Assembly (NCBI RefSeq): GCF_019263585.2
Contig: NZ_JADQDF010000001.1
Span: forward strand, 2,976,001 to 3,040,000
Length of the DNA stretch: 64,000 bases
Direction of reading: 5' to 3'
Origin: Pseudonocardia oceani
GTDB lineage: Bacteria > Actinomycetota > Actinomycetes > Mycobacteriales > Pseudonocardiaceae
Part shown: piece by piece, positions 26,036 to 36,674 of the stretch
Layout: each line of letters opens with the position of its first letter
How positions within the stretch are numbered: the first letter of the stretch is position 1
Translations under genes and position numbers: made by a program
Notes under the pieces: generated by a model
Seen by the model: the letters and a program-made list of their open reading frames with translations, nothing else
Told to the model about the DNA's origin: nothing
Database searches by the model: none

Positions 26036-26901
26036 GAGTGCGGGTTGGCCGGGGGGCCGGTGCGGGCCCGCGAGGCGCCGAGCTGCCAGGCGGACGCGAC
26101 GGCGACGGCGTCCATGCTCGCGTCGACGTCGTGCACCCGCACCCCCCACGCGCCGGCGTGGGCGGCGAGCGCGGTGATCGCGGCAGTGGCGCCGTCGCGG
26201 CCCGGGGTCGGGCGGGGCGCGCCGTCGGCGTCGGCCAGGAGCTCGCCGAGGAACCGCTTGCGCGAGGCCCCGACCAGCACCGGGAAGCCCAGAGCGACGA
26301 GCACGTCGAGCCGGCGCAGCAGCGCCCAGTTGTGCGCGGCGGTCTTGGCGAAGCCGAGGCCGGGGTCGAGCACGAGCAGGCCCGGGTCGACGCCCGCGAG
26401 CACCGCGGCGTCGGCGCGCGCGACCAGCTCGGCGCGCACCTCGCCGATGACGTCCTCGTAGGAGGCCAGCTCGCTCATCCGGTCGCTGTGCCCGCGCCAG
26501 TGCATGAGGATCCACGGCACCCGCGCCGCGGCGACGACGGCGGCCATCCGCGGGTCGGCGAGGCCGCCGGACACGTCGTTGACCAGCGTGGCGCCCGCCT
26601 CGACGGCCGCCTCGGCCACGGCGGCCCGGGTGGTGTCGACGCTGACGCGCACGCCCTCGGCGACGAGGTCGCGGATCACCGGGACCACGCGGTCGGCCTC
26701 GGTGGCGGGGTCGACGCGGCCGGCGCCGGGGCGGGTGGACTCGCCCCCGACGTCGACGAGGTCGGCGCCGGCGTCGCGCATGGCGACCCCGTGCGCGACC
26801 GCGTGCTCGCGGTCGAGGTACCGGCCGCCGTCGGAGAAGGAGTCGGGCGTGACGTTCAGGACGCCGAGGACGGCGCAACGCCCGGGGTGCGGCAGGTGCA
26901 T
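26032..26901 (-). CDS. folP: Dihydropteroate synthase
   Basis: A 289-residue enzyme joining p-aminobenzoate to the pterin pyrophosphate; sulfonamides target this family. Diagnostic motifs are [14 protein letters not shown] (about 13-26), [27 protein letters not shown] and [10 protein letters not shown]. The ATG at 26901 follows the folE stop by five bases. It lies in the folE-folP-folB-folK operon. Confidence 0.96.
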   Translation of the reverse strand: MHLPHPGRCAVLGVLNVTPDSFSDGGRYLDREHAVAHGVAMRDAGADLVDVGGESTRPGAGRVDPATEADRVVPVIRDLVAEGVRVSVDTTRAAVAEAAVEAGATLVNDVSGGLADPRMAAVVAAARVPWILMHWRGHSDRMSELASYEDVIGEVRAELVARADAAVLAGVDPGLLVLDPGLGFAKTAAHNWALLRRLDVLVALGFPVLVGASRKRFLGELLADADGAPRPTPGRDGATAAITALAAHAGAWGVRVHDVDASMDAVAVASAWQLGASRARTGPPANPHS

Positions 26902-26906
26902 GACCG

Positions 26907-27529
26907 TCAGGTACCCCGGATCAGCGAGTACGCCTCGGCACGTGAGGAGGGCGACGTCTGGAACAGCCCCCGCACGGCGGAGGTCATCGTGCGCGACCCG
27001 GGCTTGCGGATGCCGCGCATGCCCATGCAGAGGTGCTCGGCCTCCATGACGACGATGACGCCGCGCGGCGCGAGCTTGCGCACGAGCGCGTCGGCGACCT
27101 GCCCGGTGAGCCGCTCCTGCACCTGCGGGCGCCGCGCGTAGAGGTCGACGACCCGGGCGATCTTGGACAGGCCGGTGACCCGCCCGTTCTCGCCCGGGAT
27201 GTAGCCGACGTGCGCCATGCCGTGAAAGGGCACGAGGTGGTGCTCGCACGTGCTGAACATCGGGATGTCCTTGACGAGGATCAGCTCGCGGTGCGACTCG
27301 TCGAAGGTCTTCTCGAGGACGGCGTCGGGGTCGGTGTAGAGCCCGGCGAAGATCTCCTCGTAGGCGCGGGCGACCCGGGCCGGGGTCTCCCGCAGGCCCT
27401 CGCGGTCGGGGTCCTCCCCGACGGCGATCAGCAGCTCCCGGACGGCGGCCTCGGCCCGTGCGCGGTCGACGACCGGACGGCCGTTGGTGCCGGCCGCCGT
27501 GCGGAGCGCGCCTCCGGGGAGCCCGGCGC

Positions 27530-27533
<4 letters not shown>
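26907..27533 (-). CDS. folE: GTP cyclohydrolase I, apparent CTG start
   Basis: A protein of about 208 residues catalysing the first step of folate synthesis from GTP. Zinc ligands are visible in [14 protein letters not shown] and [27 protein letters not shown] and the C-terminal TTSAVRGLF-like end are conserved. Homology extends upstream of the first ATG (internal, 27260) through [20 protein letters not shown], but no ATG, GTG or TTG exists in frame there. A CTG at 27533 overlaps the ftsH stop (CTGA) and gives the expected length, so start by coupling on CTG is proposed. Confidence 0.88.
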
Positions 27534-29971
<2,438 letters not shown>

Positions 29972-30271
29972 GCAGCTTCGGCCTGAGGCGGCCTTCACCC
30001 TCCCTGGTGAGAAACTCCCTGCCAGGGGGCCGCGTCCGCGGCGAACGCGGCGCGACCGGCCCTGATCCGACCAGGGTAGCGGTCGGGGGGCGGTACTGCG
30101 CCGGGACGGCGGGACGATGCCCGCAGGCAGGGTCTGTGAGTGGTCAACGAGCACCGGGCGGGCGATGTTCCCGGTCACCCGTACAGGGGGGTAACGCGCG
30201 CCACGTCGCGCTCGTTAAGTTCCCCGCGGGCGTGTGACGGGCACAGGCGCGCCGACGACGGGGGTTCGTGC
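29972..30271. other. Divergent intergenic region ftsH / S1 protease
   Basis: About 300 bases that should contain both promoters. On the plus strand TTAAGT near 30214-30219 is the most -10-like hexamer before the protease start. A GTGAGTGGTCAACG half-copy of the window's GTGAGTGG palindrome family lies near 30137 without a matching right arm. No gene is supported. Confidence 0.4.
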
Positions 30272-31210
30272 ATGAAGGTCACCAAGCGGGGACCCGCGGC
30301 GTTCGCCGCAGCCTCCTGCGTCGTCGCACTCGCCGTCGTCGTCGCCCCCACGGCCACGGCCGCCCCGCCCGCCCTCGCGCTCCCCGCCGCCGTGTCCGCG
30401 CCGGCCGGCTGGGCGCCCGTCGGCGAGGCCGCGATCACCCCCGGCGTGATGACCGAGACCGCCGGCGGCGGCGCCTGCACCAGCAACTTCGTCTTCACCG
30501 GCGGCGACCGCACGTTCCTCGGCCAGGCCGCGCACTGCGCCGGCACCGGCGAGGCGACCGAGACCAACGGCTGCGACTCGGGCACCGGCCCGCTCGGCAC
30601 GGCCGTCACGATCCGCGCCGCCGACGGCACCGCGCGCGCCGGCACGCTGGCCTACAGCTCCTGGGTCACGATGCAGCAGAACGGCGAGGCCGATCCCGAC
30701 ACCTGCCAGTTCAACGACTTCGCGCTCGTCGAGCTCGCGCCGCAGGACGCCGCCGACGTCAACCCGAGCCTGCCGTTCTTCGGCGGCCCGGTCGGCCTCG
30801 ACACCGACGGCCTCCCCGCGGGCGAGCAGGTCTTCACCTACGGCAACTCCCCGCTGCGCCTGGGCATCCAGGAGCTCAGCCCCAAGGCGGGCGTGAGCGC
30901 GGGCGACGCCGGCGGCGGCTTCAGCCACGAGGTCTACACCATCACCCCGGGCGTCCCCGGTGACTCGGGCAGCGGCTTCCTCGACGCCGACGGCGACGCG
31001 GTCGGCCTGCTCTCCACCCTCAACCTGGCCCCGCTGCCGGTGAGCAACGGCGTCTCCGACCTGGCCCTGGCCCTGGCCTACGCCAACGAGTTCGGCGGCG
31101 TCGGGCCGGTGGAGCTGGTGCTGGGCACGGAGCCCTTCACGGCCCTGCCCGAGGGCGTGCCGCTCACGGCGGTGGCCCCGCCCGCCGGCCCGCCGGTGGG
31201 CGACGTCTGA
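30272..31210 (+). CDS. Secreted S1 family (trypsin-like) serine protease
   Basis: A 312-residue exported protein. The signal peptide spans about residues 1-32 (basic MKVTKRG, then a hydrophobic core ending TATAA). A chymotrypsin-fold catalytic triad is visible: His in GQAAHCAG, Asp in FNDFALVEL, and Ser in GVPGDSGSGFL. Two Cys near the His and one before the Asp could form a disulfide. There is no large streptogrisin-type propeptide. Substrate unknown. A perfect hairpin follows the gene. Confidence 0.82.
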   Translation: MKVTKRGPAAFAAASCVVALAVVVAPTATAAPPALALPAAVSAPAGWAPVGEAAITPGVMTETAGGGACTSNFVFTGGDRTFLGQAAHCAGTGEATETNGCDSGTGPLGTAVTIRAADGTARAGTLAYSSWVTMQQNGEADPDTCQFNDFALVELAPQDAADVNPSLPFFGGPVGLDTDGLPAGEQVFTYGNSPLRLGIQELSPKAGVSAGDAGGGFSHEVYTITPGVPGDSGSGFLDADGDAVGLLSTLNLAPLPVSNGVSDLALALAYANEFGGVGPVELVLGTEPFTALPEGVPLTAVAPPAGPPVGDV

Positions 31211-31240
31211 GCCCTTCGCCGGGTGCACGCACCCGAGGTT

Positions 31241-31289
31241 CAGGAAAGCCACGTTCAGGCCCGCTCAGGGCAGGAACGTGGCTTTCCTG
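31241..31289. terminator. Perfect 16-base hairpin after the S1 protease
   Basis: Arms CAGGAAAGCCACGTTC (31241-31256) and its exact reverse complement (31274-31289) around a 17-base loop. It lies 31 bases after the stop codon. The AGGAAAGCCACGTTC arm resembles a repeat I associate with terminators in Pseudonocardiaceae genomes. Confidence 0.65.
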
Positions 31290-31404
31290 CATGGAGGGTG
31301 GGGGCGGCGCTGCCACAACGGGTCTCGCGCACCTCTTGGCGCACCGCGTACCTCTGGACGTGCGCGAACGACGGGCGGGTGCGCAGTTCGTGGGTGCTGG
31401 GGCG

Positions 31405-31470
31405 GTGATCGTCGGAAGTGTGACGTGGAGGTCCCGGTGGGGGCCGCGGTGGCGCGGTCTCGGTGATCAC
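31405..31470. repeat. 66-base palindromic repeat, isolated copy A
   Basis: Starts GTGATCGTCGGAAGTGTGAC and ends CGGTGATCAC. It has the same length and left arm as the copies clustered at 60.8-61.3 kb. The right arm is more diverged. Confidence 0.7.
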
Positions 31471-31624
31471 GGGCGCCCGCCTCCGGGCTGACGGCCGGCT
31501 GCGCCGTCGCGCTCACCCGCCGGCCGCGCACCGGCCGGGGAACCCGGCGCCCCTCGCCCGCCGTCCCGCGCACCGCCGGAGTGCGCAGAAAGCCGGTCGA
31601 TGCGCAGTTCGCGGTCAGCGGCGG

Positions 31625-31688
31625 GTGATCGCCGGGAGTGCGACGTGGGGGTCGCTGTGGGGACCTGGTGGCACGGTCCCGGTGATCA
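31625..31688. repeat. 66-base palindromic repeat family, isolated copy B
   Basis: Starts GTGATCGCCGGGAGTGCGAC and ends CCCGGTGATCA. It is a near-full-length copy about 150 bases after copy A in the same orientation. Confidence 0.65.
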
Positions 31689-31817
31689 ACCCCGACCGGC
31701 GGCCCGGGTCGAGCCGGTGCCGCCCACCCCGCGCTCCGGTCGTTCCCCCACTGCGCACCTCCTGGCGTCCCGCGCAGGTGCGCGGCCCGCCGGCGGGTGC
31801 GCGAGCCCGACGGTGCG

Positions 31818-32381
31818 TCAGGCGTAGACCGAGGGGTGGAGCGTGCCGATGTAGGGCAGGTCGCGGTAGCGCTCGGCGTAGTCGAGGCCGTAGCCCACGA
31901 CGAACTCGTTGGGGATGTCGAAGCCGACGTACTTCACCGGCACCTCGACCTTCACCGCATCGGGCTTGCGGAGCAGCGTGCAGACCTCCAGCGACGCCGG
32001 CCCGCGCGACTCCAGGTTCTTGAGCAGCCAGGACAGGGTGAGGCCGGAGTCGATGATGTCCTCGACGATGAGGACGTGGCGGCCCGCGATGTCGCGGTCG
32101 AGGTCCTTGAGGATCCGCACGACCCCCGACGACGAGGTCGACGACCCGTAGGAGCTCACGGCCATGAACTCCAGCTGCACCGGCAGCGGCAGGGCGCGGG
32201 CGAGGTCGGTCATGAACATCACGGCGCCCTTGAGGACGCCGACGAGCAGCAGGTCGGAGTCGCGCCCCAGGCCCGCGCAGCTCTCCGCGTAGTCGCGCCC
32301 GACCTCCTGCGCCAGCTCCGCGGTCTTCTCGCGGATGGCCTGCTCGGTGACCAGCGTGGATGCGATGTCACCGTCGTACAC
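31818..32381 (-). CDS. hpt: Hypoxanthine phosphoribosyltransferase
   Basis: A 187-residue purine-salvage enzyme making IMP/GMP from hypoxanthine/guanine and PRPP. The PRPP-binding motif is [13 protein letters not shown] (about 112-124); [15 protein letters not shown] and [19 protein letters not shown] are also typical. The GTG at 32381 has AGGAGG ten bases upstream. It follows tilS by 29 bases, the usual tilS-hpt order of actinomycetes. Confidence 0.95.
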   Translation of the reverse strand: MYDGDIASTLVTEQAIREKTAELAQEVGRDYAESCAGLGRDSDLLLVGVLKGAVMFMTDLARALPLPVQLEFMAVSSYGSSTSSSGVVRILKDLDRDIAGRHVLIVEDIIDSGLTLSWLLKNLESRGPASLEVCTLLRKPDAVKVEVPVKYVGFDIPNEFVVGYGLDYAERYRDLPYIGTLHPSVYA

Positions 32382-32410
32382 GGCGGAGGACCTCCTGCGG
32401 TTGGCGATCG

Positions 32411-33370
32411 TCAGCGCGCCCAGTGCGCAGGGCGCACCCCGAGCCTGCCACGCGCGCGGACCAGCTCCAACCCTCCCGGCAGCGCGGGACCCGTCCGGTC
32501 CGGGCCGCGCGCGGCGAGGGCGTCGGCGCCGTGCAGGTGCTCCGCCGTGAGGCTCGTCACGCCCGCGGCCAGCAGCCACGCGCGGAGCACCCGGCGGCGC
32601 ACGGCGGGTGGCGCGGCGGCGACCGGGTCGAGCGCGAGGTCCTCCCCCGTGGCCGCCCGGCCGAGCAGGTCGTCGGCGACGGCCGTCAGCGCCTCGTCGT
32701 CCTCGCGCAGCTGCGCGGCCGTGCGGGCCAGCGCCCGCGCCACCCCGCCGGCGAGCACGTCCTCCAGCAGCGGCAGCACCTCGTGGCGCAGGCGCACGCG
32801 GGTGAAGCGGGGATCGGCGTTGTGCGGGTCGTCCCAGACGGGGAGGTCCTGCGCCGCGCAGGCCGCCCGGGTCGCGGTGCGCCGGACGTCGAGCAGCGGG
32901 CGCAGCCACGGCTCGTCCCACGCCCGCATGCCCGCCATCGACCGCGCGCCCGACCCGCGGCCGAGCCCGAGCAGCACGGTCTCGGCCTGGTCGTCGAGGG
33001 TGTGGCCGAGCAGCACGGGCGCGGCCGGGTGCGGGCGGGCGGCGCGCAGCGCGGCGTAGCGGGCGGTGCGGGCGGCGGCCTCGGTGCCACCGGGGCCGCG
33101 GACCTCGACGCGGTGCACCCGGGCCCGCGCCCCCATCGCGGTCAGCCGGGCGACCACCCCGTCGGCGACGTCGGCGGACCCGTCCTGCAGCCCGTGGTCG
33201 ACGACGGCGGCGTGCACCTCGTCGTGGACGGCCAGTGCGGCGGCGGCGAGGGCGAGGGAGTCGGCGCCGCCGGAGCAGGCGACGAGCACGGGCGCGCCGC
33301 GGTGCGGGAGCAGCGCCCGGCGGACCGCGCCGCGGACCTCGGTGACGGCGTCACGGGCGGGCGGGGGCAC
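32411..33370 (-). CDS. tilS: tRNA(Ile)-lysidine synthetase
   Basis: A 319-residue PP-loop ATPase that makes lysidine at C34 of tRNA-Ile2, changing its codon specificity from AUG to AUA. The P-loop is [12 protein letters not shown] (about 30-41); [24 protein letters not shown] and RPLLDVRR follow. The C-terminal region is short, as is common in actinomycetes. The GTG start is used. It is co-directional with hpt downstream. Confidence 0.94.
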   Translation of the reverse strand: MPPPARDAVTEVRGAVRRALLPHRGAPVLVACSGGADSLALAAAALAVHDEVHAAVVDHGLQDGSADVADGVVARLTAMGARARVHRVEVRGPGGTEAAARTARYAALRAARPHPAAPVLLGHTLDDQAETVLLGLGRGSGARSMAGMRAWDEPWLRPLLDVRRTATRAACAAQDLPVWDDPHNADPRFTRVRLRHEVLPLLEDVLAGGVARALARTAAQLREDDEALTAVADDLLGRAATGEDLALDPVAAAPPAVRRRVLRAWLLAAGVTSLTAEHLHGADALAARGPDRTGPALPGGLELVRARGRLGVRPAHWAR

Positions 33371-33425
33371 GGCTCACGGTCCCACGGGCGTGCACGCTCC
33401 CACGAGTGCGCGGCCCCACCTGGGA

Positions 33426-34493
33426 TCAGGGGCGCACGCGGGCCAGCCACGCGCCCGGGTCCTCCAGCTCCGACCGCAGCGGCAGCGTCTCCGGGCTCGT
33501 CCACACCGTGTTGAAGCCGTCCATCCCCGCCGCCAGCACCACGTGCCGGGTGAAGGCGGCACCGACGGCGTACTGCTTGACCTTCGCGTCGACGCCCAGC
33601 AGCGCGCGCAGCACGCGGTCGACCAGGCCGCCCCCGCGGCGGCGGGCGGTGAACCGGCGGCGGATGGTCTCGACGCCGGGCACCACCTCGGGCCCCGCGG
33701 CGTCCATGACGTGGTCGGCGTGGCCCTCGAGCAGCGTGGTGAGGGCCAGCAGGCGGTCGAGGACCCTCCGCTGCTCGGGGCCCTGCAGCAGCTCGACGAG
33801 GGCGAGGGCGTCGCCGCGGGAGTCGCGCAGCGCGCGGACGGCGTCGGGCAGGCGCTCGGCCAGGCCCCCGACGCTCTCGGACGGCGAGATCGACAGCAGC
33901 CGCCCCACCTCGCCTGCGAAGTGGGCGCGCAGCCACGGCACGGCGGTGAACTGCAGCCGGTGCGTGGCCTCGTGCAGGCACACCCACATGCCGAAGTCGG
34001 CGGACGGCACGTCGAGCGCCTGCTGCGCCGCGTGCACGTTGGGGGCGACGAGCAGCAGCCTGCCGCCGTCGTCCGGGCCGCCGAAGGGGTCGTACTGGCC
34101 CAGTACGCGCCCGCCGAGGTAGGCGAGGACCCCGCCGATCTGCAGGCCCGCCGTGCGCGACGTGACGGCCCGCGCGAGCCGGGGCGTGGCGGGCAGCCGG
34201 GCGCCGTCGGTGAGCGAGCGCATGCCCTCGACGGCGGCCAGCGCCCACGCCGGACGGTCGACGACGTCGGCGGGCAGCAGCGGCATGCCGGCACCCAGCC
34301 CGGTGACCTCCCGGACGTGCCCCTCGGCGACGGCCGCGTCCGATCTCAGCCGCGCCACCAGCTCCGTGGCCTCGGCGAGCGTGGCCTCGGGCCCGGGGGA
34401 CGCCAGCCGCGCCGCGGTGCGTGCGGCGAGCCGCCAGTCGACGGGCAGCCCCTGCTCGGTGGCCGCACCGGTGTCCTCGATCGTCAGTCCCAC
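33426..34493 (-). CDS. DUF2342 family zinc-dependent metalloprotease-like protein
   Basis: A 355-residue protein, the Rv3626c-type neighbour of tilS. It has the zinc-protease motif HEATH in WVCLHEATHRLQF (about 155-167), with LLEGHADHVMD supplying a likely third ligand. It has no signal peptide. Proteins of this family are annotated as zinc-dependent metalloproteases or F420-biosynthesis-associated proteins; the activity is unproven. The GTG at 34493 is fixed by TAGCGT seven bases upstream. Confidence 0.85.
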   Translation of the reverse strand: MGLTIEDTGAATEQGLPVDWRLAARTAARLASPGPEATLAEATELVARLRSDAAVAEGHVREVTGLGAGMPLLPADVVDRPAWALAAVEGMRSLTDGARLPATPRLARAVTSRTAGLQIGGVLAYLGGRVLGQYDPFGGPDDGGRLLLVAPNVHAAQQALDVPSADFGMWVCLHEATHRLQFTAVPWLRAHFAGEVGRLLSISPSESVGGLAERLPDAVRALRDSRGDALALVELLQGPEQRRVLDRLLALTTLLEGHADHVMDAAGPEVVPGVETIRRRFTARRRGGGLVDRVLRALLGVDAKVKQYAVGAAFTRHVVLAAGMDGFNTVWTSPETLPLRSELEDPGAWLARVRP

Positions 34494-34500
34494 CCGATCC

Positions 34501-34506
34501 ACGCTA
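34501..34506 (-). promoter_or_regulatory. Leaderless -10 of the DUF2342 gene
   Basis: TAGCGT on the minus strand, seven bases before the GTG at 34493, lying in the 20-base gap after dacB. Confidence 0.6.
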
Positions 34507-34513
34507 CGCACCG

Positions 34514-35932
34514 TCAGGTGCAGCCGCAGCCACTCAGCTCGGCGGCCAGCGCGTCGAGGCGGGGGCGCACGGTCGCGGGCGAGGCCCCGTTCGACATGAA
34601 CGCGAAGACGAGCAGCCGCCCGTCGGCGTCGGTGACGAGGCCCGCGAGGCTGCTGACGTTCGTCAGCGTGCCGGTCTTGGCCCGCACCAGCCCGCGTCCG
34701 GGCGACGAGGGGGCCTCGGCGCCGAACCGGTCGTCGAGCGTACCGTCGCCGCCCGCCACCGGCAGGCCGGTGATGAGCGGTCGCAGGAAGTCGGTGTCGC
34801 GGTCGCCCTCGGCCGGGGTGGCCGCGGCGGTGAGCAGCGTGCCGAGCACGCGGGCGGGCACCTCGTCCTGCGTGGAGAGCCCGCTGCCGTCGACGAGGAC
34901 CGCGCCCGTCGGGTCGAACCCGGCCTGGGTGAGCGCGGCGAGGGTCTGCTCGGCGGCCCCGGCGAACGTCGGCTGCCCGCCGCGCGCGATGGCGACCTCG
35001 CGGGCCAGCGCCTCGGCGAGGACGTTGTCGGAGGTGCGCATGACGTGCTCGACGAGCTCGCTGAACGGCGCCGACGTGACCGCGCCGAGCCGCTGCGCGT
35101 CCGGCGTCGCGGTGCCCTCCTCGACGTCGTCGGCCCCGAGCAGCCGGGCCAGCGCCTGTCCGGCCTCCGCGGCGGGCTCGGTGGTGCGGGGGCCGTCCTG
35201 CAGCGACGGGTCGGCGCGGCCGCCGTCGAGCATCAGCGGCACGATCGGGGTGACGAACCCGGCGCCGACGTCGGCGGGGTCCCAGCCGGGGGCCGAGGTG
35301 GGGCCGTCGTAGCGGCTCGTGTCGATGACGACGGTGTCGATCGGGCCGGTCGCCGCCTGCTGCACCTCCGCCGCGAGCTCGGCGAGCCGGGCGGCGCCGG
35401 GGTAGGTGCCGTCCTCGCCCTCGGGCAGGGCGGTGAGCGTCGGGTCGCCGCCACCGACCAGCACGACCGTGCCCGGCTCCGCCCCGGCGACGACGCGGGT
35501 GACGAAGCCGTCGGTCGGGTTGAGCGTCAGCAGCGCGGCGGCGGCCGTGAGGATCTTCGCGGTGGAGCCGGGGACGAGCGCGCGGTCGGCGTCGGAGGCC
35601 CACAGGACATCGCCGGTGACCGGGTCGAGGACGGTGCCGGTGAAGCGGCCCGGCATCTCCTCGACGGCCGCGCCGAGCGCGGACTCCAGCCCGGCGGTGG
35701 TCGGCAGCGGCGCGGTGGCGGCCAGCGGGCCCAGCGAGGGCACCGGCGGCACGGGCTCGACGGCGGCGGGCGCGCCGGCCAGGCCGAGGTCGGAGACGAG
35801 CGTCGGGGCCGTCAGCGAGACGGCGCTGCCCACTCCGCCGGCCAGCACGAGCACGGTGAGCACCGTGATCCCCCGTCGCACTCCGCGACCGGGTACGCGC
35901 AGGGTGTCACCGATCCGGCCCCCGAAACCCAC
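34514..35932 (-). CDS. dacB: D-alanyl-D-alanine carboxypeptidase/endopeptidase (PBP4 type)
   Basis: A 472-residue exported class C penicillin-binding protein that trims or cuts peptidoglycan cross-links. The N-terminal signal/anchor helix ([19 protein letters not shown]) precedes the catalytic domain with SxxK in [12 protein letters not shown], SxN in [10 protein letters not shown] and KTG in [13 protein letters not shown]. The protein ends SGCGCT. The GTG at 35932 has GAGGAGG six bases upstream; a start at 35980 is less likely. It is divergent from ppa. Confidence 0.93.
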   Translation of the reverse strand: MGFGGRIGDTLRVPGRGVRRGITVLTVLVLAGGVGSAVSLTAPTLVSDLGLAGAPAAVEPVPPVPSLGPLAATAPLPTTAGLESALGAAVEEMPGRFTGTVLDPVTGDVLWASDADRALVPGSTAKILTAAAALLTLNPTDGFVTRVVAGAEPGTVVLVGGGDPTLTALPEGEDGTYPGAARLAELAAEVQQAATGPIDTVVIDTSRYDGPTSAPGWDPADVGAGFVTPIVPLMLDGGRADPSLQDGPRTTEPAAEAGQALARLLGADDVEEGTATPDAQRLGAVTSAPFSELVEHVMRTSDNVLAEALAREVAIARGGQPTFAGAAEQTLAALTQAGFDPTGAVLVDGSGLSTQDEVPARVLGTLLTAAATPAEGDRDTDFLRPLITGLPVAGGDGTLDDRFGAEAPSSPGRGLVRAKTGTLTNVSSLAGLVTDADGRLLVFAFMSNGASPATVRPRLDALAAELSGCGCT

Positions 35933-36069
35933 GCCAACCTCCTCGTCGGCCCCACCCGGTGGGTGGGTGCGCAACGGCACTGTCGGCCGGTCACGTCCAC
36001 GGGGAGGCGGTCCCCCACACTAGAGGGGTCCGACGTACACCCGTTCCCGAACCTCAGGAGAGCACCCCA

Positions 36070-36588
36070 GTGGACTTCGACGTCACCATCGAGATCCCCA
36101 AGGGCGGGCGCAACAAGTACGAGGTGGACCACAAGACCGGGCGCATCCGCCTGGACCGCACGCTGTTCACCGCCACCCAGTACCCCGCCGACTACGGCTT
36201 CATCGACGACAGCCTGGGCGAGGACGGCGACCCCCTCGACGCGCTGGTGCTCGTCCGCGAGCCCACGTTCCCGGGCTGCATCATCCTGTGCCGCGCCATC
36301 GGCATGTTCCGCATGAAGGACGAGATGGGTGGCGACGACAAGGTGCTGTGCGTGCCGTCGGTCGACCCGCGCCAGGAGCACCTGCGCGACATCCACCACC
36401 TCGCCGAGTTCGACCGCGCCGAGATCCAGCACTTCTTCGAGATCTACAAGGAGCTCGAGCCCGGCAAGAGCGTGGAGGGCGCCACGTGGGTGGGCCGCGC
36501 CGACGCCGAGCGCGAGGTCCGGGCGTCGTGGAAGCGCGCCCAGGACGCCGCGGCGGCCGAGGCCGAGGGCGAGTCCTCCGGCCACTGA
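36070..36588 (+). CDS. ppa: Inorganic pyrophosphatase
   Basis: A 172-residue family I soluble pyrophosphatase that hydrolyses PPi and pulls biosynthetic reactions forward. It starts [20 protein letters not shown]; the metal-binding signature [10 protein letters not shown] (about 54-63) and the [13 protein letters not shown] segment are intact. The GTG at 36070 has AGGAGA upstream. The dacB-ppa divergent pair matches mycobacteria. A strong hairpin follows. Confidence 0.96.
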   Translation: MDFDVTIEIPKGGRNKYEVDHKTGRIRLDRTLFTATQYPADYGFIDDSLGEDGDPLDALVLVREPTFPGCIILCRAIGMFRMKDEMGGDDKVLCVPSVDPRQEHLRDIHHLAEFDRAEIQHFFEIYKELEPGKSVEGATWVGRADAEREVRASWKRAQDAAAAEAEGESSGH

Positions 36589-36612
36589 GCCCGGCTCCCG
36601 AGGCCCGGACGG

Positions 36613-36649
36613 ACGAACGGCCCCCTCCGCCGCGAAGGGGGCCGTTCGT
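36613..36649. terminator. Bidirectional terminator ppa / DHA2 exporter
   Basis: Perfect 14-base arms (ACGAACGGCCCCCT, 36613-36626; reverse complement 36636-36649) with a nine-base loop between two convergent genes. Confidence 0.8.
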
Positions 36650-36674
36650 CGTGCGGTGGTCGGTCGTGCGGTGG

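Larger units (their letters stand above)
31211..31817. other. Repeat-bearing intergenic region
   Basis: A 607-base region between the protease and hpt without a supported gene. It contains the terminator hairpin at 31241-31289, two copies of the 66-base palindromic repeat at 31405 and 31625, each preceded by a similar GCGCAGTTCG stretch (31381 and near 31611), and otherwise unremarkable GC-rich DNA. Confidence 0.7.
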
